Part shown: positions 1 through 11,769 of the stretch, piece after piece
How positions within the stretch are numbered: the first letter of the stretch is position 1
How the letters are laid out: the number at the start of each line of letters is the position of its first letter
Source: Nicotiana tabacum
Lineage: Eukaryota > Streptophyta > Magnoliopsida > Solanales > Solanaceae
DNA: 64,000 nucleotides
Reading direction: 5' to 3'
NCBI RefSeq assembly: GCF_000715075.1
Contig: NC_134089.1
Location: 65,826,697-65,890,696, forward strand
The notes under the pieces: generated by a model
What the model was told of the DNA's origin: nothing
What the model saw: only the letters and a program-made list of their open reading frames with translations
Database searches by the model: none
Position numbers and translations under genes: made by a program

Positions 1-1431
1 TGCGCCAAGCATGAACTCCAATCCTTTGTGGATTGCTTCGCGGGTTATCACCAGATTTGGATGGATGAAGAAGATGCAGAGAAGACAGCTTTTATCACAC
101 CGTGGGGTGTATACTATTACAAGATGATGCCATTAGGACTGAAGAATGCTGGGGCTACTTACATGAGGGCCATGACAACTATCTTCCATAATATGATATA
201 CAAGGAAATAGAGGTGTATGTGGATGACGTCATTATCAAATCCAATAGGGCCGCAGATCACATAGCGAACTTGAGAAAGTTCTTTGACAGACTAAGGAGG
301 TACAATTTGAAACTAAATCCTACAAAGTGTGCATTCAGGGTTCCCACAGGAAAATTATTGGGATCCATCGTCAGTCGTCGAGGGATCGAGTTGGATCCAT
401 CTAAAGTCAAGGCTATTCAGGAGTTACCACCGCTTGAGAGCAGAAAAGACGTGATGAGCTTCCTAGGACATCTCAACTATATCAATCGCTTCATAGCACA
501 ATCTACAGTCATATGTGAACCCATCTTCAAGATGTTGGGGAAAAATGCCAAGACAAGCTGGATCGAGGATTGTCAGAAAGCTTTTGACAAGATTAAGGAG
601 TACCTGTCCACACCACCAGTTCTGATCTTGCCAGAACCAGGACGACCTTTGCTACTCTATCTGTCTGTATTAGATGGAGCCTTTAGATGTGTTTTGGGAC
701 AACATGACGAGACAATAAGAAAGGAGCAAACCATATATTACTTAAGTAAGAAGTTCACACCTCACGAAGCACAATACTCTCTCCTAGAACGCACTTGTTG
801 TGCTTTGACCTGGACGACTCAGAAATTGAGGCATTACTTCTGTGCCTACACTACATACCTCATATCCAGGATGGACCCTCTAAAGTACATATTCCAGAAA
901 CCCATGCCGACTGGAAAGTTGGATAAATGGCAGATACTATTGAGTGAGTTTGACATCGTCTACGTAACTCAAAAAGCGGTCAAGGGACTAGCATTGATAG
1001 ATCACCTTTCTGAAAATCCGGTGGGAGGAGCATACGAACCTTTGAAAAGATATTTTCTTGATGAAGAAGTATCGTTTGTAGGAGAAGACATTACCGAAAC
1101 ATATGATGGTTGGAGGATGTTTATTGATGGAGCCGCAAATTTCAAAGGAGTAGGCATTGGAGAAGTTTTGGTATCAGAAACGAATCAACATTATCCAGTA
1201 TCTGCTAAACTCAGATTTCCCTGCACCAACAACATGGCAGAGTATGAAGCCTGCATACTGGGACTCAATATGGCAGTCGACATGGACATTTAGGAGCTGC
1301 TGGTGATCGGTGATTCAGATTTACTTGTGCACCAGGTACAAGGAGAATGGGCCACCAAGAATTCCAAGATATTGCCATATCTGCACTATATGCAGGAATT
1401 GAGAAAGAGGTTCACGAAGATAGAATTCTGA
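1..1431 (+). pseudogene. Tat-A pol: reverse transcriptase, RNase H and second RNase H (broken)
   Basis: RT copies element RNA into DNA; RNase H removes the RNA strand. The reading frame entering the window shows the RT block around DCFAGYHQIWMDEEDAEKT and the catalytic YVDD at 217-228. The connection and RNase H region follow (LLLYLSVLDGA, YSLLERTCCAL). A second RNase H domain begins near WRMFIDGAANFKGVGIG at about 1111 and continues with NNMAEYEACILGL, keeping the first Asp and Glu of the active site. A TAG at 1291-1293 and a TGA at 1429-1431 interrupt this domain in the same frame; both fit C-to-T changes of Gln and Arg codons. The frame then continues into the integrase. The 5' end is cut by the window edge. 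The double RNase H layout is the Tat-lineage signature. Confidence 0.88.
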
Positions 1432-2836
1432 CATGTGCCCAGAATTCAGAATGAATTTGCCGACGCATTGGCCACCTTGTCATCTATGATACAACATCCA
1501 GATAAGAATTATATTGATCCCATTCTGGTGAAAATACACAATCAGCCAGCATATTGTGCTCATGTTGAAGAAGAAACGGATGGAAAGCCTTGGTTCCATG
1601 ACATCAAGGAGTACTTATCGAAAGGAGAATACCCGGAGCATGAAAATCACACTCAGAAACACACACTCTGGAGATTATCAAATCACTTCTTCCACAGTGG
1701 AGGAAACTTGTACAGAAGAACTCATAATTTGGGATTACTAAGATGTGTCGACGTAAAGGAAGCTTCTAAGCTACTTGAGGATGTGCATACCGGGACCTGT
1801 GGCCCGCACATGAATGGTTTTGTCTTGGCGAAGAAGATACTCAGGGATTGTTACTTTTGGATGACCATGGAAATAGATTGCATCCAGTATGTCCGCAAGT
1901 GCTTTCAATGCCAGGTGCATGCCGATTTGATAAAAGTGCCGCCAAACGAGCTCAATGCAACATGCTCACCTTGGCCATCGCCGCTTGGGGAATGGATGTT
2001 ATTGGTCCGATTGAGCCCACTGCTTCAAACGGACACAGGTTTATTTTGGTAGCCATTGATTACTTCACAAAATGGGTAGAGGTTGCATCCTACAAAGCTG
2101 TAACTAAGAAAGTCGTCGAAGATTTTGTCAAGGATCGAATTGTCTGCCAATTCAGAGTTCCTGAATCCATTGTTACTGATAAAACCGCCAATCTCAACAG
2201 TGATTTGATGAAATCTATGTGTGAAACTTTCAAAATCAAGCACAAAAATTCCACAACCTACAGACCTCAGATGAATGGAGCTGTATAAGCCGCCAACAAA
2301 ACATCAAGAAGATACTAAGGAAGATGGTAGAGAATCATAAATAGTGGCACGAAAAGCTACCTTTCTCTTTATTGGGATACCGCATTACAGTTTGCACATC
2401 AACATGGGCAGCTCCCTACATGCTGGTTTACAGTATCGAAGCTGTCATCCCAGCCAAAGTAGAGATTCCTTCTTTAAGAGTCATATAAGAAGCTGAACTT
2501 AGTGATGTAGAGTGGATAAGGAGTCACTATGAACAATTGGCCCTCATCGATGGAAAGAGGATGAATGCAGTGTGCCACGACCAACTTTATCAAAACAGAA
2601 TGTCCAGAGCTTTCAACAAAAGGGTCAAACCTAGGCAATTTGCACCAGGTCAGTTGGTGCTGAAGAAGATCTTCCCACATCAAGATGAAGCTAAAGGGAA
2701 ATTCTCTCCTAATCGGCAAGGTCCGTACATGGTTCACAGGGTACTAACATGAGGAGCACTCATACCTGCAGAAATATATGGAGAAAACTGACCAAAACCA
2801 ATCAATTCAGACGCAGTCAAGAGATATTACACTTAG
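1432..2836 (+). pseudogene. Tat-A pol: integrase (broken)
   Basis: The integrase inserts the cDNA copy into the genome. After the end of the second RNase H (ADALATL near 1460) comes the H2C2 zinc-binding region, with HTGTCGPHMNG near 1780 and CFQCQ near 1910. The frame shifts between about 1940 and 1985. The core resumes with GMDVIGPIEP (first Asp) and IVTDKTANLN (second Asp, where most copies have DNG or DNA). The codon expected to encode the third catalytic residue, after RPQMNGAV, is TAA at 2286-2288, so the DDE triad is lost. Further stops and shifts occur at 2290-2540. The C-terminal part, including KRVKPRQFAPGQLVLKK and GKFSPNRQGPY, is readable at 2537-2752, and the frame closes at TAG 2834-2836. 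Clearly non-functional. Confidence 0.88.
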
Positions 2837-3530
2837 ATTATTTGTATTTCCTCATCTGATGTAATTGAACTACGCTTGACCTGATTCCCATTTAAGAGAG
2901 GATACGTAGGCAGCCTTCTGGGTTCGGCCATATCATAATAAAATTTTCATTTCCCCCAAGATCGGAAACTGGGGCAGAATTTTGAGAAGGGTCCTCAAAA
3001 TACCGGAGCAAGTCCAGCCAACTCCAACATGTGTCAGACGGTCAGTAATCAGTTAAGAAGGTTCAGCAAGATCCATTATCTGCAAACTGTCAAAAGATCA
3101 TCTACCAAACTAGGGCAGAATTTTGAGGAGGACCCTCAAAATTCCAAAATAAGAGAGCTACAATGCCTTTGAGATGTGTTACAATAACTAGTTCATCAAA
3201 ATTACTTGATATATCAATACGTTTCTAAAACAACTCTATTTTTATCAATAATTGCATATTTTCGAAAAACTCTATTTTCATAACAGTCAGGTGTCACCCA
3301 GGCGAACTCGAAAGGCTTTCAGAATGGAGCAAAGCAAAGCCAGCCGACAGAAGCACAAATCAACCTTCCCCCTACAAAACTTACAATTTTTCTTTGAACG
3401 CAGCCACATCCGACGTAACGATAACATCCGCAAATATATACACATAGCAAGATCACTATCAATCAGGTCATCAGACACTAAATATATCTCCAGCTAAGAC
3501 ATATACTACTCTTATTTGCTACGTGCTCTC

Positions 3531-4400
3531 TACATGAGGCTAATCCCTGCCTCCATACTTGCATGAGGCTAATCCTTGCCCTCATATCTGCATGAGGCTA
3601 ATCCTTGCCTCATATCTGCATGAGGCTAATCCCTGCCTCCATATCTGCATAAGGCTATTCCTTGCCTCTTATCTGCATGAGGCTAATCCCTGCCTCCATA
3701 CTTGCATGAGGCTAATCCTTGCATCCATACCTGCATGAGGCTAATCCTTGCCTTGTATCTGCATAAGGCTAATCCTTGCCTCCATACTTACATGAGGCTA
3801 ATCCCTGCCTTCCTACTTGCATGAGGCTAATCATTGCCTCCATATCTGTATGAGGCTAATCCTTGCCTCCGTAATCTGCATGAGGCTAATCCTTTCCTCC
3901 ATATCTGCATGAGGCTAATCCTTGCCTCGTATCTGCATGAGGCGAATCCTTTCCTCCATACTTGCATGAGGCTAATCCCTACCTCCCTACTTGTATGAGA
4001 CTAATCCTTGCCTCCGTATCTACATGAGGCTAATCTTTGCATCCATATCTGCATGAGGCTAATCCTTGCCTCGTATCTGCATGAGGCTAATCCCTGCGTC
4101 ATTACTTGCATGAGGCTAATCTTTGCCTCCATACCTGCATGAGGCTAATCCTTGCCTCATATCTGCATGAGGATAATCCTTGACTCTATACTTGCATGAG
4201 GCTAATCCTTGCCTCCCTACTTGTATGAGGCTAATCCCTGCCTCCCTACTTACATGAAGCTAATCCCTGCCTCCCTACTTGCATGAGGCTAATCATTGCC
4301 TCTATACTTGCATGAGGCTAATCCTTGCATCCGTATTTGCATGAGGCTAATCCTTACCTCCATATTTGCATGGGACTAATCTTTGCCTCCCCATCTGCAT
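3531..4400 (+). repeat. 29-bp minisatellite, about 31 copies
   Basis: Head-to-tail array whose core reads GCATGAGGCTAATCCTTGCC followed by a short variable TCCATACTT or TCATATCT tail, period about 29 bp. I counted about 31 units by eye. Copies differ by scattered substitutions (CTTG/CCTG, GAGG/GAAG, TTGC/TTTC). There are no unique spacers. The array lies wholly within the 3' untranslated region of Tat-A, so it was probably carried by the element. Confidence 0.93.
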
Positions 4401-4439
4401 GGGACTAAGCATTGTCCCTCTCTGCACAAATATTATGCT

Positions 4440-4800
4440 ATTTGTAGTACTATCTATTTGCTTTTCAGTCGGGCTAAGCTCTGCCCTCTATTTCACAAGA
4501 CTAAGCAGTGTCTTGTTAACATCATATTATTGCATATCATAGGATGAAACATCGCCAATCTATCCAAAGGCATCATAGTCTAAAAGGCATCATCCTCATA
4601 GCCGGAAGACACTATGCCATGGCCTGAGGATCCCTCAAATGTGCATATCATTATTCAAAGGCGTCATGGTTCAGAGGCACCATTTGTCATGGCCCGAGAA
4701 CATCATTTCATGGCCTGTGAATCCCTCACTAAACAATTCATAGCCCATGACGTCATGGTCCAAGGACGTCATCTTTAACCATCCAAAGACATGGTTCAAA
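4440..4800 (+). repeat. Degenerate interspersed short repeats
   Basis: Beyond the minisatellite the unit decays (GGGCTAAGCTCTGCC, AGACTAAGCAGTGTC). It is followed by a different loose repeat with recurring CATCAT, CATGGCC and GACGTCAT words, for example GTCATGGTTCAGAGGC and TCATGGCCCGAGAAC. Period is irregular. Probably more Tat-A 3' untranslated repeat sequence. Confidence 0.6.
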
Positions 4801-5151
4801 AGGGAATATGCATCACGTTTAAATTTTCGCAAAAACATATTTGTAGCATCTTTTATCTGCAGGTAACCAGTAAGAGACCACTATCCTAGCAGGAGCAGTC
4901 TCGCTCCATCTCCTTCAACTGTCTCGGACCTTAACCGCTCACCATAGCCACTTCGGCACCTCGTGTCCATTCTTGCAATGACTTCATCGACATATTCCGC
5001 CGATGAATCCAGAACTACATATGACCTGACTCTTATAAGACCAGGGATATGTAGGCAACTCAAAGACCGGAGCCCAGCCTCTGTCTTTCAAAACATCCTG
5101 CCCGGTCAAAATTAGTCATCATTTCTTTACCCGAAAACTCTTTCATCCTTC

Positions 5152-5170
5152 CCGGGTAAAGAGGCGCAGC
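5152..5170 (+). promoter_or_regulatory. Tat-A polypurine tract
   Basis: GGGTAAAGAGGCGCAGC lies directly before the LTR start TGTTGATACCC. Position and purine content fit the primer for plus-strand DNA synthesis in an LTR retrotransposon. Confidence 0.65.
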
Positions 5171-8100
5171 TGTTGATACCCAATTTTTTCTTATATATAT
5201 TTTTAATACTTTCAAAATAGCATATATTCATATATAAGAATGCATAAGCTTTTTATAATTTTTCTATATTTTCATAGGCTTAAAATTGATTTATTTCTTC
5301 CCGTTTTACTTATAAAACCTCCAATAATTATCCTCCAAATTATTTTTGTGGTAATTTAGCCATCTAAATTCTATATTTATGCCAAAATATTGCTTAAATA
5401 TTTTTAGTACACTTTTTATAATTGTATTTACATTTTTAAAGCCAATTTGCATATATTTGCAATACTAGCCTTATTAATGCATAATTACGTTATTAATGCA
5501 TAAAAGGGTCTTTATATTTTTAATATGTTAAACAACTATTTTAAATCATTTTAGTACGAAATTATTTTTTCAGAAATCATTTATTATTTATTATAAATTA
5601 TATAATTTTAAAATGGCTATTTAAAATCTAGCGTAATTTTATTTCAATTTCAGCCCTAATACCCAGCCCAATTTTTTGGATTAAATTACCCAGGCCCAAA
5701 CCACTGCCTACCCGACCCAATCCCGACCAAATCCTTGTCGTTGATCATTTTGATCAACGGCCCAAATTTTCCCTTTCCTAATTAAACTAGCCTATACTCC
5801 CTCCCCCCAAACCTAATTCATTTCACCACCAACCTCGCTACCCTAAAATCCTCTCTGCTCTCAAAAACTCTCAACCCTAACCCTAATCTCCAAATGTCAA
5901 CCTCCATCTATGGCCATCTCCGGTTACCTCTCATCATCTCTCAGGCTTCCAATGGCTTCCTCTCATGTTATTCTTGTCATCTCTAAGGCCCTCAAGGGAC
6001 CAGGGCCATGCCAACTTGCATCTAGGGTTAATCTCTTGCATGTTTTTGACCATCCCAATGTGATTTCGGGTGAAATCGTTCTATATTAGCCACGATCTAA
6101 GGGTTTTTCAGTATGTCTCTTTATCTCTGTATGGTTCTCTTCGAAACCCTAATTTTATTTCTAAACCTCCTAGATCTCTGTACAGATCTAAGGTGATTTT
6201 AGTTTGTTTCTTATGTGTTTTACAATAGCCTTGATATTCTTTACAAGAATCGTATGATTTCAAATGTTTTTCATCTTTTTCTAAAATTAGGGTTTCCGGA
6301 ATTTCTTCTTAAACTTTGTTTGATGATTCTTTGTGTTTAAACTTCTGATTCTCACACATTTTTTTGACTAATTTTAAAAACTTTCTGCAACCCTAGCCCG
6401 TTTGCATTGAAAACCCTAATGTTTTGGGGTTTTTCGTTTGGGTTCTGATACGAGTAACTCTGACTGTGTTCATGCCTTGGATTCTTGTGACTTCTCATGA
6501 TTTACTTGTCCTAGCATGCTTCTACCATATTTTTCTTAGTTCAAACCTTCACTGATATTATGAACTTGTGTTTATACTAGCCATTCATGCAAAACTTGTG
6601 TGCTTCTCTTCGAATCAGTGTCGTTTAGCCATGGGTTTTGTTAAGGCTGTGTGAAATACTGACCATTCATTCTTTACCTCATTTTATATGCTAAGCATGC
6701 TGCTTCTTTCATGATTTTCTGAACCCTTGATTACTATGAATCCCTTATTTTCTGTTTTAATTTGAACCCTTTCCATTTAACGTTTTGATTCTTACTTCTT
6801 TACCCAATTTGATTGAATTTACCTACCTTAATTGTCCTCCTTGCCTTGTTTGTATTTAGCAGATTATTATTGATCTGTTTCCTTAATTAAATTGTTGTGC
6901 ATTTACCCTTAATTGCCTATTCTATACCTAAAGCTTTACTGTATTCTTTTCCTTAAATACATGGCATGTTTACCGTTGATTGAATTGTCCCTTGATTACG
7001 GGAACATCTTGTTGATTTATCGGTAGCTTCCCTGATTTACTACTCAATTGATCTCTTGCCTTGTTTTGTTAAGTTTTCGACTCCTATATAAACCTTCTCT
7101 TCTTTTAAGTTCAGAACAACAACAAGAACAAAAAAAAAGAACTTTAGTTCCTCTACAATATTATACTCTCGAAGCTCTCTACTCTCTTATGTTCCTTGCA
7201 ACCCCTATTAGTTTAGCCGACTGTAAGCCAAGGCTGATTACTGGCATTATCTTTACTCTGTATTCTTCATACTTTCCTTAACTGGTATGTTCTGATCCAA
7301 TTCACATTCCAAGCTATGTGTTTACTTTGTTCCTGCGGTTTATCAATCTTGATTTCCAGTTTATGAGCTATTTTACTTAATATACAATCAACATGCCTAT
7401 ATTATTGTATCACAAAGCATGTTTTAAGTTTATGGTTTCATACTGTTTAGCATGACCAAACCCTGCTTGTTCTAAAATCTTGAATGTTTTTCTGGTACAA
7501 TTTGTTCTAATATAGTTCTGTCTGTGTCTTAAACCTATGTGTTCTCAATTTAACTTTGAAACTACCATCTATGTATTTGATTGCCATCACTAAGGTGTAT
7601 GCTAGGTGTTCCCCTACCTCCTTCCCATGTGTGAGATCTGTTCTGAAGCTCTATGTTTTCTAACCTGCTTCCTGACTATTTTTAAATGTCTTCTTAAACT
7701 ATTCCTACTCTTAACTCTGTTCTGACTTTCATAAAAATTCTTTTTGCTACTAAGACCTTCTTTTTCTGTCTACCAAACTCTTTCAAAGTCATTATGCACT
7801 CCCACATTGCTCCTAGAGTATTAGGTTCTGCCCCTGCCTATAGAATTATGTTAATATACTTGCTATGTTTGTTTTACCATACTAGAAACCATGCATATAG
7901 ATTTAAAAGATTTCCATATTAGAAATCATGTCTATAGGATTTAAATGGATTTAATAATAGAAACCATGTCTATAAGTTTAAAATCAACTTCATAATTAGA
8001 TACCATGCCTATAGAGTGTAAAGTGACTAAGTTCAATTCTTGCTACTGCATGTATTTACATTTGTCTCACTAAAATCATGCATATAAGTTCCAACGTCAG

Positions 8101-9328
8101 CTCTTAACAATTAGATACCATGCCTATAGGAATTAAAATCAGAAATTCAGCCTATAAAATAAAAATCAATTTAGTTACACAAGTCAGTCTAATTCATGTT
8201 AGTTCACTTTGAAATTGGCTTAATCAACTATCCACTTCTTTAATTGAGTTTTTAAAACACTGCCTTAATTCACTATTGCTAGAAAACATGCCTATTAGAT
8301 ATCAATATCCGTTTAAACTGTTCACCGGTTTACTGCACCCACGTAGATACATTGCTCTTAGGACATCACTGTTCTGCGTTTAGGCAAGCCTATAGGGCGA
8401 TTTTTAAATTTTGCAACTCTGAAACGATGTTTTGCCACTTAAGTTATCCAGATTTAACAGGTTTAAATCAGTAGGCAAGCTAAATAGAATTTCTCGCACA
8501 TTGCCCTAATTCCACTGTATAACCCCTGCTCACCTAGATATCATATTCTAGGATTTTCTCTTAAGTATTGGAATATTTTTTAGAAGACGTGCACTTACTT
8601 GCTATGTTTGAGGAGGTAACTGTGAGACTATAACTTATTTCTTTAAATGCAATCCTAACTGTTCTTGATTGATGCCTGGATTTTTATCCTTTAAAACCTT
8701 AGGAAAGTCTACAACTGTCCAAAGAATAGAGGTCCTAAGATACCTCTAGGGCCACGAGGAAGGGATGGGTAGTGCACACATATGATATTGTCAAGGTTAC
8801 TAGAACGCTTTAGGCTATGACGAAGGGAGGAAATTGGGTAGAAAGAGATATGATGACTACGTGGTAATGTCACGTGTAGCCCCTCATTGAGGAGTGTTTA
8901 CCGGGTATTGTGTGGGGTGATCCTATAGGCTAACCAACCTAGGACCCCATTTCTCTAATTCTCAATATTTAAACTTTACTCTTTTATATGTAACTTGCTC
9001 AAATTCTTTGTCTTATTGTTATTTGAGTCAAACAGTGTCCAACATGCTTTTATTTACAAATTATGTGTTTCAACTTCTTGTTTGTTAAAGGACTAATTCA
9101 TAAGTGTAAGTTCGGCCGGGACCCACTATTGTGGACCGAGATGGGTGCCTAACACCTTCCCCTCAAGGTTATTTCGAGCCCTTACCCTAAATCTCTGGTA
9201 ATGCAAACTAGTCTAAGAGTTAATTACTCTAGGTGCCCTAACGCACCATAATCCGTTAGGTGGCGACTCTTCAAATACCCAAATCCCAAAAGAAAATGAG
9301 TTATTACCCCCATGAACGTCAGAACTCA
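5171..9328 (+). repeat. Tat-A 3' LTR (~4.2 kb)
   Basis: Begins TGTTGATACCCAATTTTTTC directly after the polypurine tract. It contains no coding sequence. It is AT-rich at first, pyrimidine-rich around 5700-7200, and ends with the passages GGGTGCCTAACACCTTCCCC, CGAGCCCTTACCC and GGTGGCGACTCTTC that I associate with the 3' part of Tat/Ogre-type LTRs. Homology to minus-strand gag resumes near 9329. The right boundary is therefore inferred and may lie anywhere from 9250 to 9328. The other LTR lies outside the window, so neither identity nor target duplication can be checked here. Confidence 0.7.
7085..7092 (+). promoter_or_regulatory. Candidate TATA box in the Tat-A LTR
   Basis: TATATAAA preceded by CTCC and followed by CCTTCTCTTC, about 1.9 kb into the LTR. 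It is a reasonable core promoter and would put U3 at 5171 to about 7115. Sequence match only. Confidence 0.4.
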
Positions 9329-11011
9329 GACTTTCTCTCTTGAACAGAGGTCGTTGAGGGACATCGACTCTGCCAATGATCATGTGAATTACATGTTGTG
9401 GTTCTTCTTGCTCAATTTTCCTTGCATCTCTCTCGCTAAAGTGATTCTTAGCCCGATCACTTAGGAATTCTCGAAGGTGGTCCTCGTTGAACAACCGAGC
9501 CACTTCTTCCCTTAGCTGCCTACAGTCTTCTGTTCTATGACCATATGTGCCATGATACTTGCACATTAAGTTCGGGTTTAAGGATCGGTCTGTATAGGTC
9601 TGGGCCACTTGGTGTCTTTGATTATCCCAATATCTGAGACAATCCCGACCCATCTATACTGAAGTTGTACTCTGAATATCGAAGAGCCTCGGTGGGGTTG
9701 GTATGCTTATCGAACCCGCTCTTACTCATGAGTCCCCGAGAACTTTGCATCGATCATTCCGAGGAGCGTTACGACTTGGACCATTTTTTCTCTGATCGAC
9801 GTATGGCTGATACCATTCTTTGTTGAATCTCGATTCCGGATCTGTGTCCCTTGGGGGCTTGGTTGCGAATCTGTTAGGATGAACTGAACTCGAGGGAGCT
9901 CCCAACTAGTCATCCTTGATCCTGATTTTTGACTGGTAACGATGCATATCTGACCATGTCACATTTGGATATTAGATCAAGTTCCGTTTTATCTATCGAG
10001 ACACAATCGAGCTCTTTTCATTCAAACCCTGCATAAAGGCCTATACTGTCCAGTCATCGGAGACCAGCGACAATTCCATTCTTTCTATCTGAAACCTGGA
10101 CACAAACTCCCTTAGTATCTCGTCGTTCCTTTATTTTATTTTGAAGACGTCTGATTTTCTCGTGGCCACCTTTATGGCCCCGACGAGTGCTTTTACAAAG
10201 GTATCTGCTAACATAGCAAACGAGTCAATAGAGTTGGGAGCTAAGTTGTGATACCAAATCATAGCTCCTTTAGACAACGTTTCTCCAATTTTTTCAACAA
10301 GACTGATTCGATCTCATCGTCATTCAAATCATTTCCTTTGATTTCGCAAGTGTATGAAGTAATATGCTCATCGGGGTTAGTTTTTCCATTATATTTGGGT
10401 ATATCGGGCATGTGAAATTTTTTGGGAATGGGCATCGAAACCGCGCTTTGAGGGAATTTGTATGAACTTTTTGGTGTCTAAACCTTTCAAAACTAGAGGT
10501 GCCCCCGGTATTTGGTCAATACGGGAGTTATAAGTTTCCACATTTTTGTCATTGTCTTCAATTTTCTTTTCTCCGGACTCGATCCTCTTAGTGAGCTCTT
10601 TGAGCATTCTCATAATTGTATGGTCAGTCCCCTATCCGCTTTTATCTGGCCTTTCTAATGCCGGTTCAGTATGTCGAGAGTTTACTGGTTCGGCTATATT
10701 CAGAGTCTTATTCTGACTCTGAAGTTGAGTGAGGCGACTTGCTGAGCTTGCAGCATCTCAAATATTACTTGGAGGCTAATTCCCCCATCTCCCATTCCTT
10801 GCATTCTTTGGCCACCAGACCGGGCTTCCCTGCGTACATTCCCTTCGAGGTCTGTGCCTAAATCTGCGTTTAGAGCAATGTGTGAACTAACATCAACTTG
10901 TTCCACATTTGGCACTTCCCCTTGGTTTATCATTGGTACACCGACCCTTGCATTGCTGTTTTCTCCAAGACCTTCGTTGTCATGAACATGTGCTTTTTGT
11001 GTGCTAGACAT
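9329..11011 (-). pseudogene. Tat-B gag (broken, truncated)
   Basis: Gag forms the particle that packages element RNA. Translation can begin at ATG 11011-11009. The N-terminal part is low-complexity and polar (11011-10700). After a frame change comes a block with RIDQIPGAPLVLKG (10613-10389) that parallels IEQIPGVPPVIK in the Tat-C gag. The capsid core at 10390-9914 is interrupted. The C-terminal part (9653 onward) has the knuckle CKYHGTYGHRTEDC, spacing C-x2-H-x4-H-x4-C, in which the usual second Cys is His. It is followed by REEVARL and MIIGRVDVPQ, the segment leading into protease. The frame breaks near KRES at about 9330, where Tat-A LTR sequence takes over. At least three frame changes are needed, so this is a relic. 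Confidence 0.78.
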
Positions 11012-11107
11012 GTTTCAACCTGAGAATTAATAAATTTTGACAAGAAAAAGTGTAAAAACAACGTGTGTAATGAGAATTAGTAAAGAAATAATCACTATTA
11101 TCTTTAG

Positions 11108-11127
11108 CCCCACGGTGTGCGCCAAAC
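11108..11127 (-). promoter_or_regulatory. Tat-B primer-binding site
   Basis: On the minus strand, TTTGGCGCACACCGTGGGG directly follows the LTR end. The TGGCGC start and position fit a tRNA primer site for minus-strand DNA synthesis. The exact tRNA is not assigned. Confidence 0.6.
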
Positions 11128-11769
11128 TGTTTACCTCAAAAATACGAGTAACAATTAAATTTAATTTGTGGTTTTAAAGATATGTGATTTAGTTCAATAC
11201 CAATTAATAATCAAGAAATATGAAGTAGAAATGAAAGAAATAAGTGAATCAAACCAGTGTTACTCATCAGCGGTGACCTCGAGGTAGGCTTAGAACAATA
11301 AGAACAATTAAAGCAAGAAAGGTAAAGTAAGAGTAGTAGAGCTAAAGGACAATTCTGATGAACAGTATGCGAAAAAATAGAGAGTACATTCTTTGCTCAA
11401 TGATTAGATGATTTTACAAATGATTGGGATCTCCTTTATATAATAGGGGAACCCTAAATAAGGTAAATTTCTATTTGCAGTAAGGAATATTCTTGGTACA
11501 GTTGTCTAACTGCCTAGTACGAAATCGTACAATCTCATTCCGGGATTTGCGCCATGATCTTGGGGACGTGGCAGGAATCTAGCTCATTCTATTGCAAATC
11601 CATAACAGTACTATTCCGGGGTCGAGCATACTCGACCTCGATATGTATCGTGCCTGTCTTCGAACTCGGGTCTGGTCCCTCGAGCCCCGAACTCGATCTC
11701 GCTTGAACTCGGACTTTGGATGACCTCTCGAACATACAGATCGGAGGCATACGATCTCGACCGTATACA
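11128..11769 (-). repeat. Tat-B copy 1, 5' LTR (642 bp)
   Basis: Plus-strand ends are TGTTTACCTCAAAAATACG and CGACCGTATACA, so the element reads TGTATACGG ... GGTAAACA on the minus strand. A minus-strand TATATAAA lies at plus 11435-11442 (CTCCTTTATATAATAGGG) and is a likely LTR promoter. The first ~60 bp align by eye with the LTR at 50594 (shared AACAATTAAATTT and TTGTGGTT). The partner LTR is not in the window. Confidence 0.8.

Larger units (their letters stand above)
2837..5170 (+). other. Tat-A 3' untranslated region
   Basis: Long non-coding stretch between the end of integrase and the 3' LTR, as in other Tat/Ogre-type elements. It contains two related passages built on GGGGCAGAATTTTGA with GACCCTCAAAA (2970-3000 and 3113-3142), a 29-bp minisatellite (3531-4400), a second degenerate repeat field (4440-4800), and ends in a purine-rich tract. 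Open frames inside it are short and look like chance. I see no gene. Confidence 0.75.
1..9328 (+). mobile_element. Tat-lineage Ty3/gypsy retrotransposon Tat-A, 3' part
   Basis: The window opens inside the reverse transcriptase of a plus-strand gypsy element. Order seen: RT, RNase H, a second (archaeal-type) RNase H, integrase, a long 3' untranslated region with a minisatellite, a purine-rich tract, and an LTR starting TGTTGATACCC at 5171. RT-RNH-aRNH-INT with a very long 3' region and long LTR is typical of the Tat/Ogre lineage. Gag, protease and the 5' LTR lie left of the window. The right end is placed near 9328, where minus-strand gag sequence of another element resumes; this junction is approximate (roughly 9250-9328). 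Coding parts are broken, so the copy is not autonomous. Confidence 0.85.
9329..11769 (-). mobile_element. Tat-like gypsy element Tat-B, copy 1 (5' LTR and gag only)
   Basis: Read on the minus strand: LTR at 11769-11128, primer-binding site, gag start at 11011, and gag running left until it meets Tat-A near 9329. Protease, pol and 3' LTR are missing from the window and would lie left of Tat-A if that element inserted into this one. LTR ends (TGTTTACC ... CCGTATACA, plus strand) match those of the LTR at 50594-51363, so the two belong to one family. Confidence 0.78.

Noticed and set aside
3531..4400. CRISPR-like look of regularly spaced repeats
   Set aside because: The units abut with no unique spacers, and the context is a plant retrotransposon. 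It is a minisatellite.
5871..5886. AACCCTAACCCTAA, plant telomere-like words
   Set aside because: Only two units inside the Tat-A LTR, in a pyrimidine-rich stretch; too short to be an interstitial telomere.
7048..7281. 77-residue frame in the Tat-A LTR
   Set aside because: Short, no motif, overlaps the probable LTR promoter and leader.
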